DNA from: Acholeplasmataceae bacterium
GTDB taxonomy: Bacteria; Bacillota; Negativicutes; Acidaminococcales; Acidaminococcaceae
NCBI GenBank assembly: GCA_012719555.1
Contig: JAAYAE010000171.1
Coordinates: 1-13,615, forward strand
Direction of reading: 5' to 3'
DNA: 13,615 nt
Below the pieces are notes generated by a model. It was not told where the DNA came from and did not search any database. It saw nothing but the letters and a program-made list of their open reading frames with translations. A program made the translations under genes and the position numbers. Shown piece by piece: positions 5,249 to 11,701 of this stretch (its first letter is position 1; every line of letters begins with the position of its first letter).

Positions 5249-5276
5249 TTGACATATGCCCGAAACTGGGTATAAT
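5249..5276 (+). promoter_or_regulatory. Main promoter of the metal-cluster operon
   Basis: TTGACA (5249-5254) and TATAAT (5271-5276) are both perfect consensus boxes, with a 16-bp spacer. The inferred start is near 5283, about 40 nt before the first ATG. Consensus quality this high usually means strong expression checked by a repressor; the two direct repeats overlapping and following the promoter fit that. No other strong promoter is visible before about 11640, so this one probably drives genes 5324-11633. Confidence 0.85.
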
Positions 5277-5306
5277 AATAATTGTAAGCGACATATGCCG
5301 GAAACT
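5251..5306 (+). repeat. Two 17-bp direct repeats at the operon promoter (candidate operators)
   Basis: GACATATGCCCGAAACT (5251-5267) and GACATATGCCGGAAACT (5290-5306) differ at one base and start 39 bp apart. The first covers the end of the -35 box and the spacer; the second covers about +7 to +24 of the transcript and ends just before the Shine-Dalgarno sequence at 5309. A protein bound at either site would block the promoter. No third copy was seen in the window. The DUF134 protein encoded in the operon is the obvious candidate ligand, by position only. Confidence 0.75.
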
Positions 5307-5323
5307 ATAAGGAGGTGAATGTT

Positions 5324-5602
5324 ATGCCAAGAAGAGATGGAACTGGCCCAATGGGCGCAGGATCAATGACCGGAAGAGGATTAGGTTCATGCACAGGCGC
5401 TAACGCAGTTAAGTATGGTGCTGGTCTTGGACTGGGATTAGGTTTAGGGCTTGCCTGCAGGCGTGGCTTTGGACGTGGCTTCGGAAGAGGGTTCGCTGTT
5501 AATCAGAACTCCTCCAAAACACAAAAAGAGCTGCTCCAAGAGCAAAAGGATGTGCTGAAAAATCGACTGGATGTCATTGATAAGCAGTTAGAAAATTCGT
5601 GA
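5324..5602 (+). CDS. DUF5320-like small Gly/Met-rich protein
   Basis: This is a 92-aa protein. AAGGAGG (5309-5315) lies 8 nt before the ATG at 5324, which gives the family-typical start MPRRDGTGPMGAGSMTGRG. Residues 1-27 are the conserved Gly/Met-rich head. Residues about 33-59 are a low-complexity GLGLGLGLG and RGFGRGFGRGF stretch, and residues about 65-92 form a predicted helical coiled coil (QKELLQEQKDVLKNRLDVID). Proteins of this type are regularly found beside DUF134 and NifX-like genes in anaerobes; their function is unknown. It is the first gene after a very strong promoter and is followed by a hairpin that could limit read-through, so it may be made in excess over the rest of the operon. 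Confidence 0.85.
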   Translation: MPRRDGTGPMGAGSMTGRGLGSCTGANAVKYGAGLGLGLGLGLACRRGFGRGFGRGFAVNQNSSKTQKELLQEQKDVLKNRLDVIDKQLENS

Positions 5603-5614
5603 GAGCAGCAGAAG

Positions 5615-5636
5615 TAACCGGAGGCCGCTCTGGTTA
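5615..5636 (+). terminator. Intercistronic hairpin, possible partial terminator
   Basis: TAACCGGAG (5615-5623) pairs with CTCTGGTTA (5628-5636), with one G-U, around a GCCG loop. Only a weak T-rich tail (TTTCTGT) follows. It sits in the 62-bp gap between the first and second genes and may reduce transcription of the rest of the operon or protect the upstream mRNA end. Confidence 0.55.
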
Positions 5637-5664
5637 TTTCTGTCGTTAAGTGAGGTGAGATTAT

Positions 5665-6099
5665 ATGCCAAGACCCCGGAAATGGAGAAAAGTTTGCTGC
5701 CTTCCAGACAGCAATCGTTTCGGACCTCTTGACTCCCCTGCGGACGCAGTAAACACAGTAAATATGACCGTTGATGAGTATGAGACTATAAGACTCATTG
5801 ATTTGGACGGATTCACGCAGGAAGAATGCGCCAATCAAATGAACATTTCTCGCACAACGGTTCAAGGAATTTATGATGAAGCGAGGAAAAAACTTGCCGA
5901 GTCTTTGGTCAACGGTAAAGTTCTTTGGATAGAAGGCGGCGAATATCAGCTTTGTGACGGCAGCGGGAACGGCTGTGGCAGAGGCGGCTGTCGGCGTCAT
6001 AGATGCGGCAGAGGTTTTGAAGAAGAGCCAGAAACCGAAAACAATTTAAATGCGATTAGAACGGAGGATTCAAATGAAAATAGCAATACCAGTAGATGA
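5665..6099 (+). CDS. DUF134 family putative DNA-binding protein
   Basis: This is a 144-aa protein with GAGGTGA 6 nt before the ATG. The N-terminus MPRPRKWRKVCCLP followed by FGP is the hallmark of DUF134. Residues about 34-85 form a sigma-region-4-like helix-turn-helix (VDEYETIRLIDLDGFTQEEC, then ANQMNISRTTVQGIYDEARK). A Cys/Gly/Arg-rich tail at about 95-118 (CDGSGNGCGRGGCRRHRCGRG) offers four to five metal-binding cysteines. The last 26 acidic/Asn-rich residues overlap the next gene's start. It is likely a transcriptional regulator of this operon that senses a metal or Fe-S cluster; the regulatory role is inferred from the fold and position. Confidence 0.9.
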   Translation: MPRPRKWRKVCCLPDSNRFGPLDSPADAVNTVNMTVDEYETIRLIDLDGFTQEECANQMNISRTTVQGIYDEARKKLAESLVNGKVLWIEGGEYQLCDGSGNGCGRGGCRRHRCGRGFEEEPETENNLNAIRTEDSNENSNTSR

Positions 6100-6439
6100 A
6101 CAAAACTTGGAATCAGGTGTGTGCCCGTCCTTTGGGCGAGCTCCATATTTCCTTTTCTATAATACAGACACAAAAGAAAGCTACTACCTTGATAACAGCG
6201 CTGTTGCCAGCCAGGGTGGAGCAGGCATCAGAGCTGCTCAGGTAATAGCTGATCACGGCGTTAAAGCGCTGCTGACTCCTCGCTGCGGTGAAAATGCAGA
6301 AGAGGTCTTGCGCAAGTCAGAGGTACTGATCTATAAATCGATACCCGGAACCGTGCAGCAAAATATTGACGCGTTTGCAGCCGAACAGCTTATTTTGCTC
6401 AGTGATTTCCATCCGGGATTTCATGGCCATGAAAAGTAA
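6074..6439 (+). CDS. NifX/NifB-type (orange-protein-like) metal-cluster-binding protein
   Basis: This is a 121-aa protein. The start at 6074 is preferred because GGAGG (6063-6067) is 6 nt upstream and MKIAIPVDE is the family N-terminus. It overlaps the end of the DUF134 gene by 26 bp. The single domain is the dinitrogenase iron-molybdenum cofactor biosynthesis fold (PF02579): the FGRAPYFLFY motif near residue 20 and the glycine-rich GGAGIRAAQVIADHGVKALLT stretch at about 48-68. The His-rich C-terminus (DFHPGFHGHEK) could add metal binding. The closest characterised relatives are orange proteins, which hold a Mo/Cu-sulfide cluster. No nitrogenase genes are present, so a cofactor role for nitrogenase is unlikely here. 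Confidence 0.88.
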   Translation: MKIAIPVDEQNLESGVCPSFGRAPYFLFYNTDTKESYYLDNSAVASQGGAGIRAAQVIADHGVKALLTPRCGENAEEVLRKSEVLIYKSIPGTVQQNIDAFAAEQLILLSDFHPGFHGHEK

Positions 6440-7310
6440 GGGTGTAAAAATCGCCATACTGAGCGGCAAAGGCGGTACAGGCAAAACACTGGTTTCCGTT
6501 AATTTAGCTTCAATTGCCGAGAGATCCGTCTATATTGATTGTGATGTTGAAGAGCCCAATGGTCATTTGTTTTTTAAGCCTGAGAAGGTCTGGGAAGAAA
6601 TAATTTCTGTAAAAATACCATTCATCAATGAAAGTTTATGCAACGGCTGCCGTAAATGCGTTGATTTTTGTAAATTCAATGCGCTTGCCTTCATAAAGAA
6701 CAAACCGTATGTTTTTGAAGAGGTGTGCCACTCCTGTGGCGGCTGTATGCTGCTCTGCCCGGAAAAAGCAATCGGAGAACAAGAAAAGCCAATTGGAAAG
6801 GTACAAAAAGGCGTGTCCGGTAATGTAAGCGTTCATACCGGGATAATGAATACAGGTGAAGCATCCGGAATACCGATCATAAAAAACCTTTTAAGTGAAA
6901 GCATTTTAGTTAAAGAGCTTCCCGTCTTTGTCGACTGCCCTCCGGGAAGCGCTTGTATCGTCATGGAAAGTATCAAGGATGCGGATTATTGCATACTCGT
7001 TGCTGAACCTACGGTTTTCGGTGTTCATAACCTCAACATGGTCTATGATTTGGTCAGGCTGTTTAAAAAGCCGCACGGAGTTGTGCTGAACAAATGCCTT
7101 GACGGAGAGAACCCAGCAGAGACATTTTGCACAGAGAATAGCATTCCTATATTGGGTCGTATACCGTTTGACAGAGAGCTTGGGACGCTTAATTCAGACG
7201 CCAAAATAGCCGCAAGGGAAAATGAAAAGTTTTGGATATTATTTGCCTCGCTGCTTGAAACTGTGATGAAGGAGGTGCGACATGAAACAACTGTTAATCC
7301 TCAGCGGTAA
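6429..7310 (+). CDS. MinD/ParA-like ATPase with inserted 2[4Fe-4S] domain (first copy)
   Basis: This is a 293-aa protein. Starting at 6429 puts the weak GGGA element 10 nt upstream and gives the family-like MKSKGVKIAILSGKGGTGKT; an ATG six bases earlier is possible. A deviant Walker A motif is at 13-20 with its signature lysine K14. YIDCDVEEPN (35-44) and FVDCPPG (167-173) form the remaining ATPase core. A bacterial-type ferredoxin domain is inserted at 71-110 (C71, C74, C77, C81; C100, C103, C106, C110). The gene overlaps its predecessor and successor. Homologous pairs occur in the orange-protein loci of Desulfovibrio, where they form a complex with the NifX-like protein. The likely role is ATP-dependent assembly or insertion of a metal cluster. 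Confidence 0.88.
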   Translation: MKSKGVKIAILSGKGGTGKTLVSVNLASIAERSVYIDCDVEEPNGHLFFKPEKVWEEIISVKIPFINESLCNGCRKCVDFCKFNALAFIKNKPYVFEEVCHSCGGCMLLCPEKAIGEQEKPIGKVQKGVSGNVSVHTGIMNTGEASGIPIIKNLLSESILVKELPVFVDCPPGSACIVMESIKDADYCILVAEPTVFGVHNLNMVYDLVRLFKKPHGVVLNKCLDGENPAETFCTENSIPILGRIPFDRELGTLNSDAKIAARENEKFWILFASLLETVMKEVRHETTVNPQR

Positions 7311-8169
7311 GGGCGGCACTGGGAAAACGACTATAGCCAGCGCTTTTATAAAGCTTTCAAGTGCCAAAATCTATGCCGATTGCGATGTCGACGCGCCAAA
7401 CCTTCATCTAATTATGGCACAGAACATCGAGCCGAAACGAACAGACTATTTCGGTATGCCAAAAGCCGAAATAGATACAGATAAGTGCATTAAATGTGGA
7501 CTATGCAAAGAGAATTGCCGTTTCGATGCAATTTCCGATGAGAACGGATTTAAGGTTGATCCTTATGCCTGTGAGGGTTGCGGGGTTTGCGAAGCTGTCT
7601 GCCCTGCAAATGCGGTTTCCTTGAAACCCGCCGTAGCGGGAGAACTGATGCTATATGCTGACGACAATAACGTTTTTTCAACAGCACAACTGAAAATGGG
7701 AAGCGGCACTTCGGGAAAACTGGTAACCGAAGTTAAAAAACAAATGAAAACTGTGGCGAGTCCGGATACTAAGCTGGTCATCATTGACGGCTCTCCCGGC
7801 ATAGGCTGTCCCGTCATCGCTTCTCTCAGTGGAGTTGATATGGTCTTGATTGTTGCGGAGCCATCTATATCGGGAATCAGTGATATGGAGCGCATCATAA
7901 AAACGGCGGAAACATTCCGTACAAAGATTGGAGTCTGTATCAATAAGCATGACACCAATCTCGCAAATACAGAAAAGATCGAGGAATTCTGCAAAGAAAA
8001 AGGCCTGCCGTTTACAGGGAGGATACCATTTGACCCAGAGGCTGTAAAAGCAATAAATAACGGACAACCCATAGTAGATGTTGATTGTCCTTCCGGAGCT
8101 GCCGTAAAAGAAGTTTTTAGCAGCACAATGAAGTTGCTATTCAAAGAAAGTGACGGTGCTGAAGCATGA
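7282..8169 (+). CDS. MinD/ParA-like ATPase with inserted 2[4Fe-4S] domain (second copy)
   Basis: This is a 295-aa protein. AAGGAGGTG is at the ideal spacing before the ATG, inside the 3' end of the preceding gene (29-bp overlap). Deviant Walker A LSGKGGTGKTT is at residues 8-17, YADCDVDAPN at 31-40, and IIDGSPG at 167-173. The ferredoxin insert has C69, C72, C75, C79 and C97, C100, C103, C107. It is a paralogue of the gene just upstream with the same domain order, so the two probably form a heterodimer, as MinD-type ATPases dimerise across the nucleotide. The stop overlaps the next start (ATGA). Its role is as for its partner: nucleotide-driven handling of an Fe-S or Mo-containing cluster. 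Confidence 0.9.
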   Translation: MKQLLILSGKGGTGKTTIASAFIKLSSAKIYADCDVDAPNLHLIMAQNIEPKRTDYFGMPKAEIDTDKCIKCGLCKENCRFDAISDENGFKVDPYACEGCGVCEAVCPANAVSLKPAVAGELMLYADDNNVFSTAQLKMGSGTSGKLVTEVKKQMKTVASPDTKLVIIDGSPGIGCPVIASLSGVDMVLIVAEPSISGISDMERIIKTAETFRTKIGVCINKHDTNLANTEKIEEFCKEKGLPFTGRIPFDPEAVKAINNGQPIVDVDCPSGAAVKEVFSSTMKLLFKESDGAEA

Positions 8170-8996
8170 TAGTAAAGGTATTATCAGAAAACACAACATC
8201 TTCAGAGAAACTCGGCAGCGAACATGGCTTTAGCCTTTACATTGAAACAGAAACTCACACGATTCTGTTTGATACGGGCGCAAGCGGCCTTTTTGCCGAA
8301 AATGCCGAAAAGATGGGCGTCGATTTAACAAGGGTTGATCTGGCTGTGATTTCTCATGGCCACTATGACCACGGCGGTGGCTTGAAAACATTCCTCGGCA
8401 TCAACAACCGAGCCAAGATCTACCTGCATCAAAAGGCGTTTGAACCGCATTACGCAAACAGACCGGGAGGCGTAAAAGCGTATATTGGGCTGGATGAGTC
8501 GCTGTTGCCGAATGAGCAATTTGTGTTCTGTGGTGACCGCTTTGTGATTGACCATGAACTTGAATTATTTTCCGGCGTTGAGTCTAAAAGACTTGTTCCC
8601 TCAGGTAATACAGATTTGTTTATGAAAGATGGCGATGCTTTTGTGCAGGACGCTTTTGCACATGAACAAAACCTGATTATAAGTGAAAACGGAAAAACTC
8701 TGCTGGTTGCTGGATGTGCGCACAACGGAATAATTAACATTATCGATCAATTCAATGCAGAAAAAGAGTACCTACCCAATTATGTTATTGGAGGATTTCA
8801 TCTTTACAACCACGGGACAAAACAAAATGAAGCTCCGAATGTTGTGGATGAGATTGGAAATATTCTGTTGGAGACCCACTCGCAATATTATACCTGCCAC
8901 TGTACAGGCATTGAATCCTATAACCGGCTGAAAACTGTTATGGGTGAAAATATCGATTATATATCCACTGGAGAGAAATTAACAATATACATGTAA
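8166..8996 (+). CDS. Metallo-beta-lactamase-fold hydrolase
   Basis: This is a 276-aa protein, coupled to the preceding gene by an ATGA overlap and without its own strong Shine-Dalgarno sequence. The metal-site motif HGHYDHG gives H64, H66, D68 and H69. Further candidate ligands are H186 (GCAHNG) and H212 (GGFHLYNHG), and there is a CHC motif at 244-246. This matches the subgroup of the fold that includes dihydropterin ribofuranosyl-aminobenzene phosphate synthase-like proteins. The true substrate is unknown. Such a gene is a frequent member of anaerobe loci with ferredoxin-ATPases and NifX-like proteins. It may be an esterase, a phosphodiesterase or a sulfur/persulfide-handling enzyme. Confidence 0.87.
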   Translation: MIVKVLSENTTSSEKLGSEHGFSLYIETETHTILFDTGASGLFAENAEKMGVDLTRVDLAVISHGHYDHGGGLKTFLGINNRAKIYLHQKAFEPHYANRPGGVKAYIGLDESLLPNEQFVFCGDRFVIDHELELFSGVESKRLVPSGNTDLFMKDGDAFVQDAFAHEQNLIISENGKTLLVAGCAHNGIINIIDQFNAEKEYLPNYVIGGFHLYNHGTKQNEAPNVVDEIGNILLETHSQYYTCHCTGIESYNRLKTVMGENIDYISTGEKLTIYM

Positions 8997-9009
8997 GGAG
9001 TCAGAAGCA

Positions 9010-10209
9010 ATGAGCGAAAAATGCAATCAAAGCTGCAGCAGCTGCGGAGAAGACTGCGCAGACAGAAAAGAAGCAAAAACCGATTTCAGAGAAAAGCCGC
9101 ATGAACTGAGCAACATCAAAAAGGTTATCGGTATTGTCAGCGGCAAGGGCGGAGTCGGCAAATCCTCAGTAACCTCCATGCTGGCTGTCACAGTGAAAAG
9201 AATGGGTTATAACGTTGCTATCCTTGATGCGGATGTAACAGGACCCTCGATTCCGAAGGCGTTCGGCATAAAAGGTAAGGCTACGGGCAGCGAATTCGGT
9301 TTGTATCCTTTGAAAAGCAAGACCGGGATTGATATTATGTCTATCAACCTCCTACTTGAGAACGACACCGATCCAGTTATTTGGAGGGGACCTATCCTCG
9401 GCAATACAGTAAAGCAGTTCTGGACAGATGTTATTTGGGGCGACGTGGACTTCATGTTCATAGATATGCCACCGGGAACCGGAGATGTGCCCCTGACCGT
9501 TTTCCAGTCTTTAGCCATTGACGGAATCATTATTGTAACCTCCCCGCAGGAGCTTGTTTCGATGATCGTGTCAAAAGCGGTTAAGATGGCAGAGATGATG
9601 AACATTCCGGTTATCGGTCTTGTTGAAAATATGTCCTATTTCAAATGCCCTGATAACGGTAAGGAATATAAAATATTCGGTGAAAGTCACATTGAAGAGA
9701 TAGCCGAGAAGCATAATCTTAAGGTTCTTGCCAAACTCCCTATTGATCCAAAAATATCAGCAGCCTGTGATAAAGGCATGATTGAACTCTTTGATGGGGA
9801 CTGGTTCGATAATATATCTAAAATACTTGAAAGTTCGGAGGAAAAAGAAATGATGAAAATAGCAGTTGCTGGTGAAGGTAAAAATGTAACGGAACACTTT
9901 GGACATTGCGTTAACTTCCTGATTTACGATGTTGAAAACGGAAAAATTACAAATGAAGAGTCTATACCTAACCCTGGTCACAAGCCCGGCTTCCTTCCCA
10001 ATTTCCTTGCTGATCGAGGTGTAAATGTCATCATCAGTGGCGGTATGGGCGGAGGCGCGGTTGATATCTTCAATGAAAGGAATGTCGAGGTCGTTGTGGG
10101 TGCTTCCGGCGATGCGAAAACCGCCGTTCTAAACTATCTGAAGGGCGAGCTAAAGACGACAGGTTCCGTCTGCCACGAGCATCAGCATCATGATGAGTGC
10201 GGCGAATAA
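9010..10209 (+). CDS. Mrp/NBP35-type Fe-S carrier ATPase fused to a NifX-like domain
   Basis: This is a 399-aa protein with AAGGAG 9 nt upstream. The N-terminus has four cysteines (C5, C9, C12, C16), as in NBP35-like carriers. Residues 37-275 are the Mrp ATPase: Walker A GKGGVGKS (45-52), DADVTGPS (73-80) and IDMPPGTGD (151-159). The C-terminal CxxC that holds the bridging cluster in most Mrp proteins reads C213-P-D-N216, so the second cysteine is missing. Residues 281-385 form a PF02579-type domain (MKIAVAGEGKNVTEHFGHC), and the tail HEHQHHDEC is metal-binding-like. Mrp alone is about 270-290 aa, so this is a true two-domain fusion. It probably carries and transfers clusters to apo-proteins. 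An internal ribosome-binding site lies at the junction. Confidence 0.9.
   Translation: MSEKCNQSCSSCGEDCADRKEAKTDFREKPHELSNIKKVIGIVSGKGGVGKSSVTSMLAVTVKRMGYNVAILDADVTGPSIPKAFGIKGKATGSEFGLYPLKSKTGIDIMSINLLLENDTDPVIWRGPILGNTVKQFWTDVIWGDVDFMFIDMPPGTGDVPLTVFQSLAIDGIIIVTSPQELVSMIVSKAVKMAEMMNIPVIGLVENMSYFKCPDNGKEYKIFGESHIEEIAEKHNLKVLAKLPIDPKISAACDKGMIELFDGDWFDNISKILESSEEKEMMKIAVAGEGKNVTEHFGHCVNFLIYDVENGKITNEESIPNPGHKPGFLPNFLADRGVNVIISGGMGGGAVDIFNERNVEVVVGASGDAKTAVLNYLKGELKTTGSVCHEHQHHDECGE
9837..9855 (+). promoter_or_regulatory. Internal ribosome-binding site at the Mrp-NifX junction
   Basis: GGAGG at 9837-9841 lies 8 nt before an in-frame ATG at 9850 (residue M281), with a second ATG at 9853. Initiation here would make a free 118-119-aa NifX-like protein, MMKIAVAGEGKNVTEHFG onward, similar in length to the separate NifX-like protein encoded at 6074. 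Confidence 0.6.
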
Positions 10210-10218
10210 GGTAATGTT

Positions 10219-10602
10219 ATGTCTATCGGACTGTTTACAGATGAAGTGATAGATCATTTTTCCAACCCGCGTAATGCCGGTGAAATGGAAGATGCGAATG
10301 GGATAGGCGATGCTGGAGATCCCGGCTGCGGCGACACCATGAGACTCTATATAAAGGTTGAAGATGATCTCATTAAAGACGTCAGCTTCAAAATTTGCGG
10401 CTGTGTTGCCGCGCTTGCTTCCGCCAGGGTCACAACTGTTCTTGTCAAAGGCAAAACAATTGATGAGGCGCTTATGATAACGAACACGGATATCTCAGAT
10501 GCTCTGGGCGGATTACCTGAGCAGAAGCTGCACTGTTCTGTACTGGGAGCAGAAGCTATCCGAAACGCAGTTGCGGATTACAGAAGTAAAATAACAATTT
10601 AG
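10219..10602 (+). CDS. IscU/NifU-type Fe-S scaffold protein
   Basis: This is a 127-aa protein, the normal size of an IscU-like scaffold, starting 9 bp after the previous stop. The three canonical cysteines and helper residues are present: C37 with D39 in DPGCGDT, C62 in FKICGCVAA, and H105-C106 in KLHCSVL. An extra C60 lies two residues before C62, and the usual ASSS after the second site reads ASAR. The N-terminus SIGLFTDEVIDHFSNPRNAGE is typical. It builds [2Fe-2S] or [4Fe-4S] clusters on its cysteines. No cysteine desulfurase gene is in the window, so sulfur must come from elsewhere in the cell. It sits next to a cluster-carrier ATPase, so it probably feeds the Mrp fusion protein. Confidence 0.92.
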   Translation: MSIGLFTDEVIDHFSNPRNAGEMEDANGIGDAGDPGCGDTMRLYIKVEDDLIKDVSFKICGCVAALASARVTTVLVKGKTIDEALMITNTDISDALGGLPEQKLHCSVLGAEAIRNAVADYRSKITI

Positions 10603-10614
10603 GAGCAAAAGCCT

Positions 10615-11088
10615 ATGACAATTGCGCTTTATGTGATTGCTTTTTCCGCTTTAACGGTTTCCTTTTTTAAGAGCAGAGAGAAAACTCTCCTTGCTCTTAA
10701 AAAAGCATGGAAGTCATTTGAGAATATACTTCCACAATTTTTATCAATCCTCATTATTATTGGTATGATGTTGGCTATTCTTACGCCTGAGCAGATATCA
10801 AAATTACTTGGTAGCGAGTCCGGATGGTATGGTGTGCTGATTGCGGCGGTGATAGGTTCAATTACCCTTATCCCTGGATTTGTAGCCTTTCCGCTGGCGG
10901 CAGCCCTGTTAAAAAGCGGTGCGGGCTATATGCAGATAGCTGCATTCGTATCAACCCTTATGATGGTTGGTATAGTAACAATGCCTGTAGAAATCAGTTA
11001 TTTCGGTAAAAAAGCAACAATTGTAAGAAATGTCGCGGCATTCGGCTTCTCTTTCATCGTGGCACTGGTTATGGGGGTGTTATTATGA
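10615..11088 (+). CDS. Half-size permease, first of a pair (PF03773-like)
   Basis: This is a 157-aa protein with GGAGC before the ATG. It has about five hydrophobic segments (roughly residues 2-17, 37-56, 70-100, 105-128 and 139-157). The signature IPGFVAFPLAAALLKSGAG in the third segment is the pattern of the permease family that includes ArsP-like transporters. Typical family members are about 300-350 aa, so this is half a transporter. The stop overlaps the next start (ATGA). The substrate is unknown; in this operon a metal, metalloid or sulfur compound is plausible. Confidence 0.82.
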   Translation: MTIALYVIAFSALTVSFFKSREKTLLALKKAWKSFENILPQFLSILIIIGMMLAILTPEQISKLLGSESGWYGVLIAAVIGSITLIPGFVAFPLAAALLKSGAGYMQIAAFVSTLMMVGIVTMPVEISYFGKKATIVRNVAAFGFSFIVALVMGVLL

Positions 11089-11633
11089 AGGAGAAAATGA
11101 TAAAATTTATAAAAAGATACAGAATATTTTTCCTGTTACTCATCATCAACACGGCAGTACTTGTTATATTCCCGAACTTAGGGAAAAAAGCATTTCAGCT
11201 GACAGGTTCTAATTTGCTTGAGATGTTGTCGGTCTTGCCACCAATTTTCATTTTACTCGGGCTGCTGGATGTGTGGATAAAGAGAGAAACAATGATCAAG
11301 TACATGGGTGATAACTCAGGGATAATTGGCGTTTTGCTTGCGTTCCTTCTTGGTTCAGCCGCTGCCGGTCCCTTATACGCAGCTTTTCCAGTTGCCGGTG
11401 TGTTGTTGAAAAAAGGCTCTAAGCTATCCAATGTATTTATTATGCTCGGCGCGTGGTCTACCAAGAAAATACCCCTAATACTCTTTGAGGCGTCCGCGCT
11501 TGGACTGAAGTTCATGCTATTAAGACTCGTTATGGACTTAGTCGGCATAGCTGTTATCGCATATATAACTGAAAAAGCGCTATCAACGAACGACAAAAAA
11601 GAAATCTATCAAAAGGCCTTAAAAGGAAATTAG
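11085..11633 (+). CDS. Half-size permease, second of a pair (PF03773-like)
   Basis: This is a 182-aa protein starting inside the previous stop codon overlap (ATGA), with GGGGGTG upstream. It has about five hydrophobic segments. The motif AGPLYAAFPVAGVLLKKGSK corresponds to IPGFVAFPLAAALLKSGAG of the preceding protein, so the two are the homologous halves of one permease made as separate chains. A second conserved stretch, MLGAWSTKKIPLILFE, follows in segment 4. The pair should work as a heterodimer in the cytoplasmic membrane. No terminator is evident in the 68 bp that follow, so some read-through into the rubredoxin-type gene is possible. Confidence 0.82.
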   Translation: MKEKMIKFIKRYRIFFLLLIINTAVLVIFPNLGKKAFQLTGSNLLEMLSVLPPIFILLGLLDVWIKRETMIKYMGDNSGIIGVLLAFLLGSAAAGPLYAAFPVAGVLLKKGSKLSNVFIMLGAWSTKKIPLILFEASALGLKFMLLRLVMDLVGIAVIAYITEKALSTNDKKEIYQKALKGN

Positions 11634-11701
11634 AATTATATGTAACAAGATTACAGATACGAAATTTTGGTTTTGTTAAAATAGTAAAAGGAGGTAATGA
11701 T

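Noticed and set aside
7563..8144. 193-aa minus-strand open frame opposite the second ferredoxin-ATPase
   Set aside because: It lies fully within a strongly conserved gene on the other strand and has Ser/Thr-rich antisense composition and no ribosome-binding site.
6074..8169. Nitrogenase cofactor biosynthesis locus
   Set aside because: NifX-like and ATPase genes are present, but no nifH, nifD, nifK, nifE, nifN or full-length NifB radical-SAM gene is in the window; the orange-protein-type interpretation fits better.
11643..11657. TGTAACAAGATTACA upstream of the rubredoxin-type gene as a third Crp/Fnr site
   Set aside because: The arms are only 5 bp and the overall length is 15 bp instead of the 16-bp core seen at the two good sites; no well-placed promoter accompanies it.
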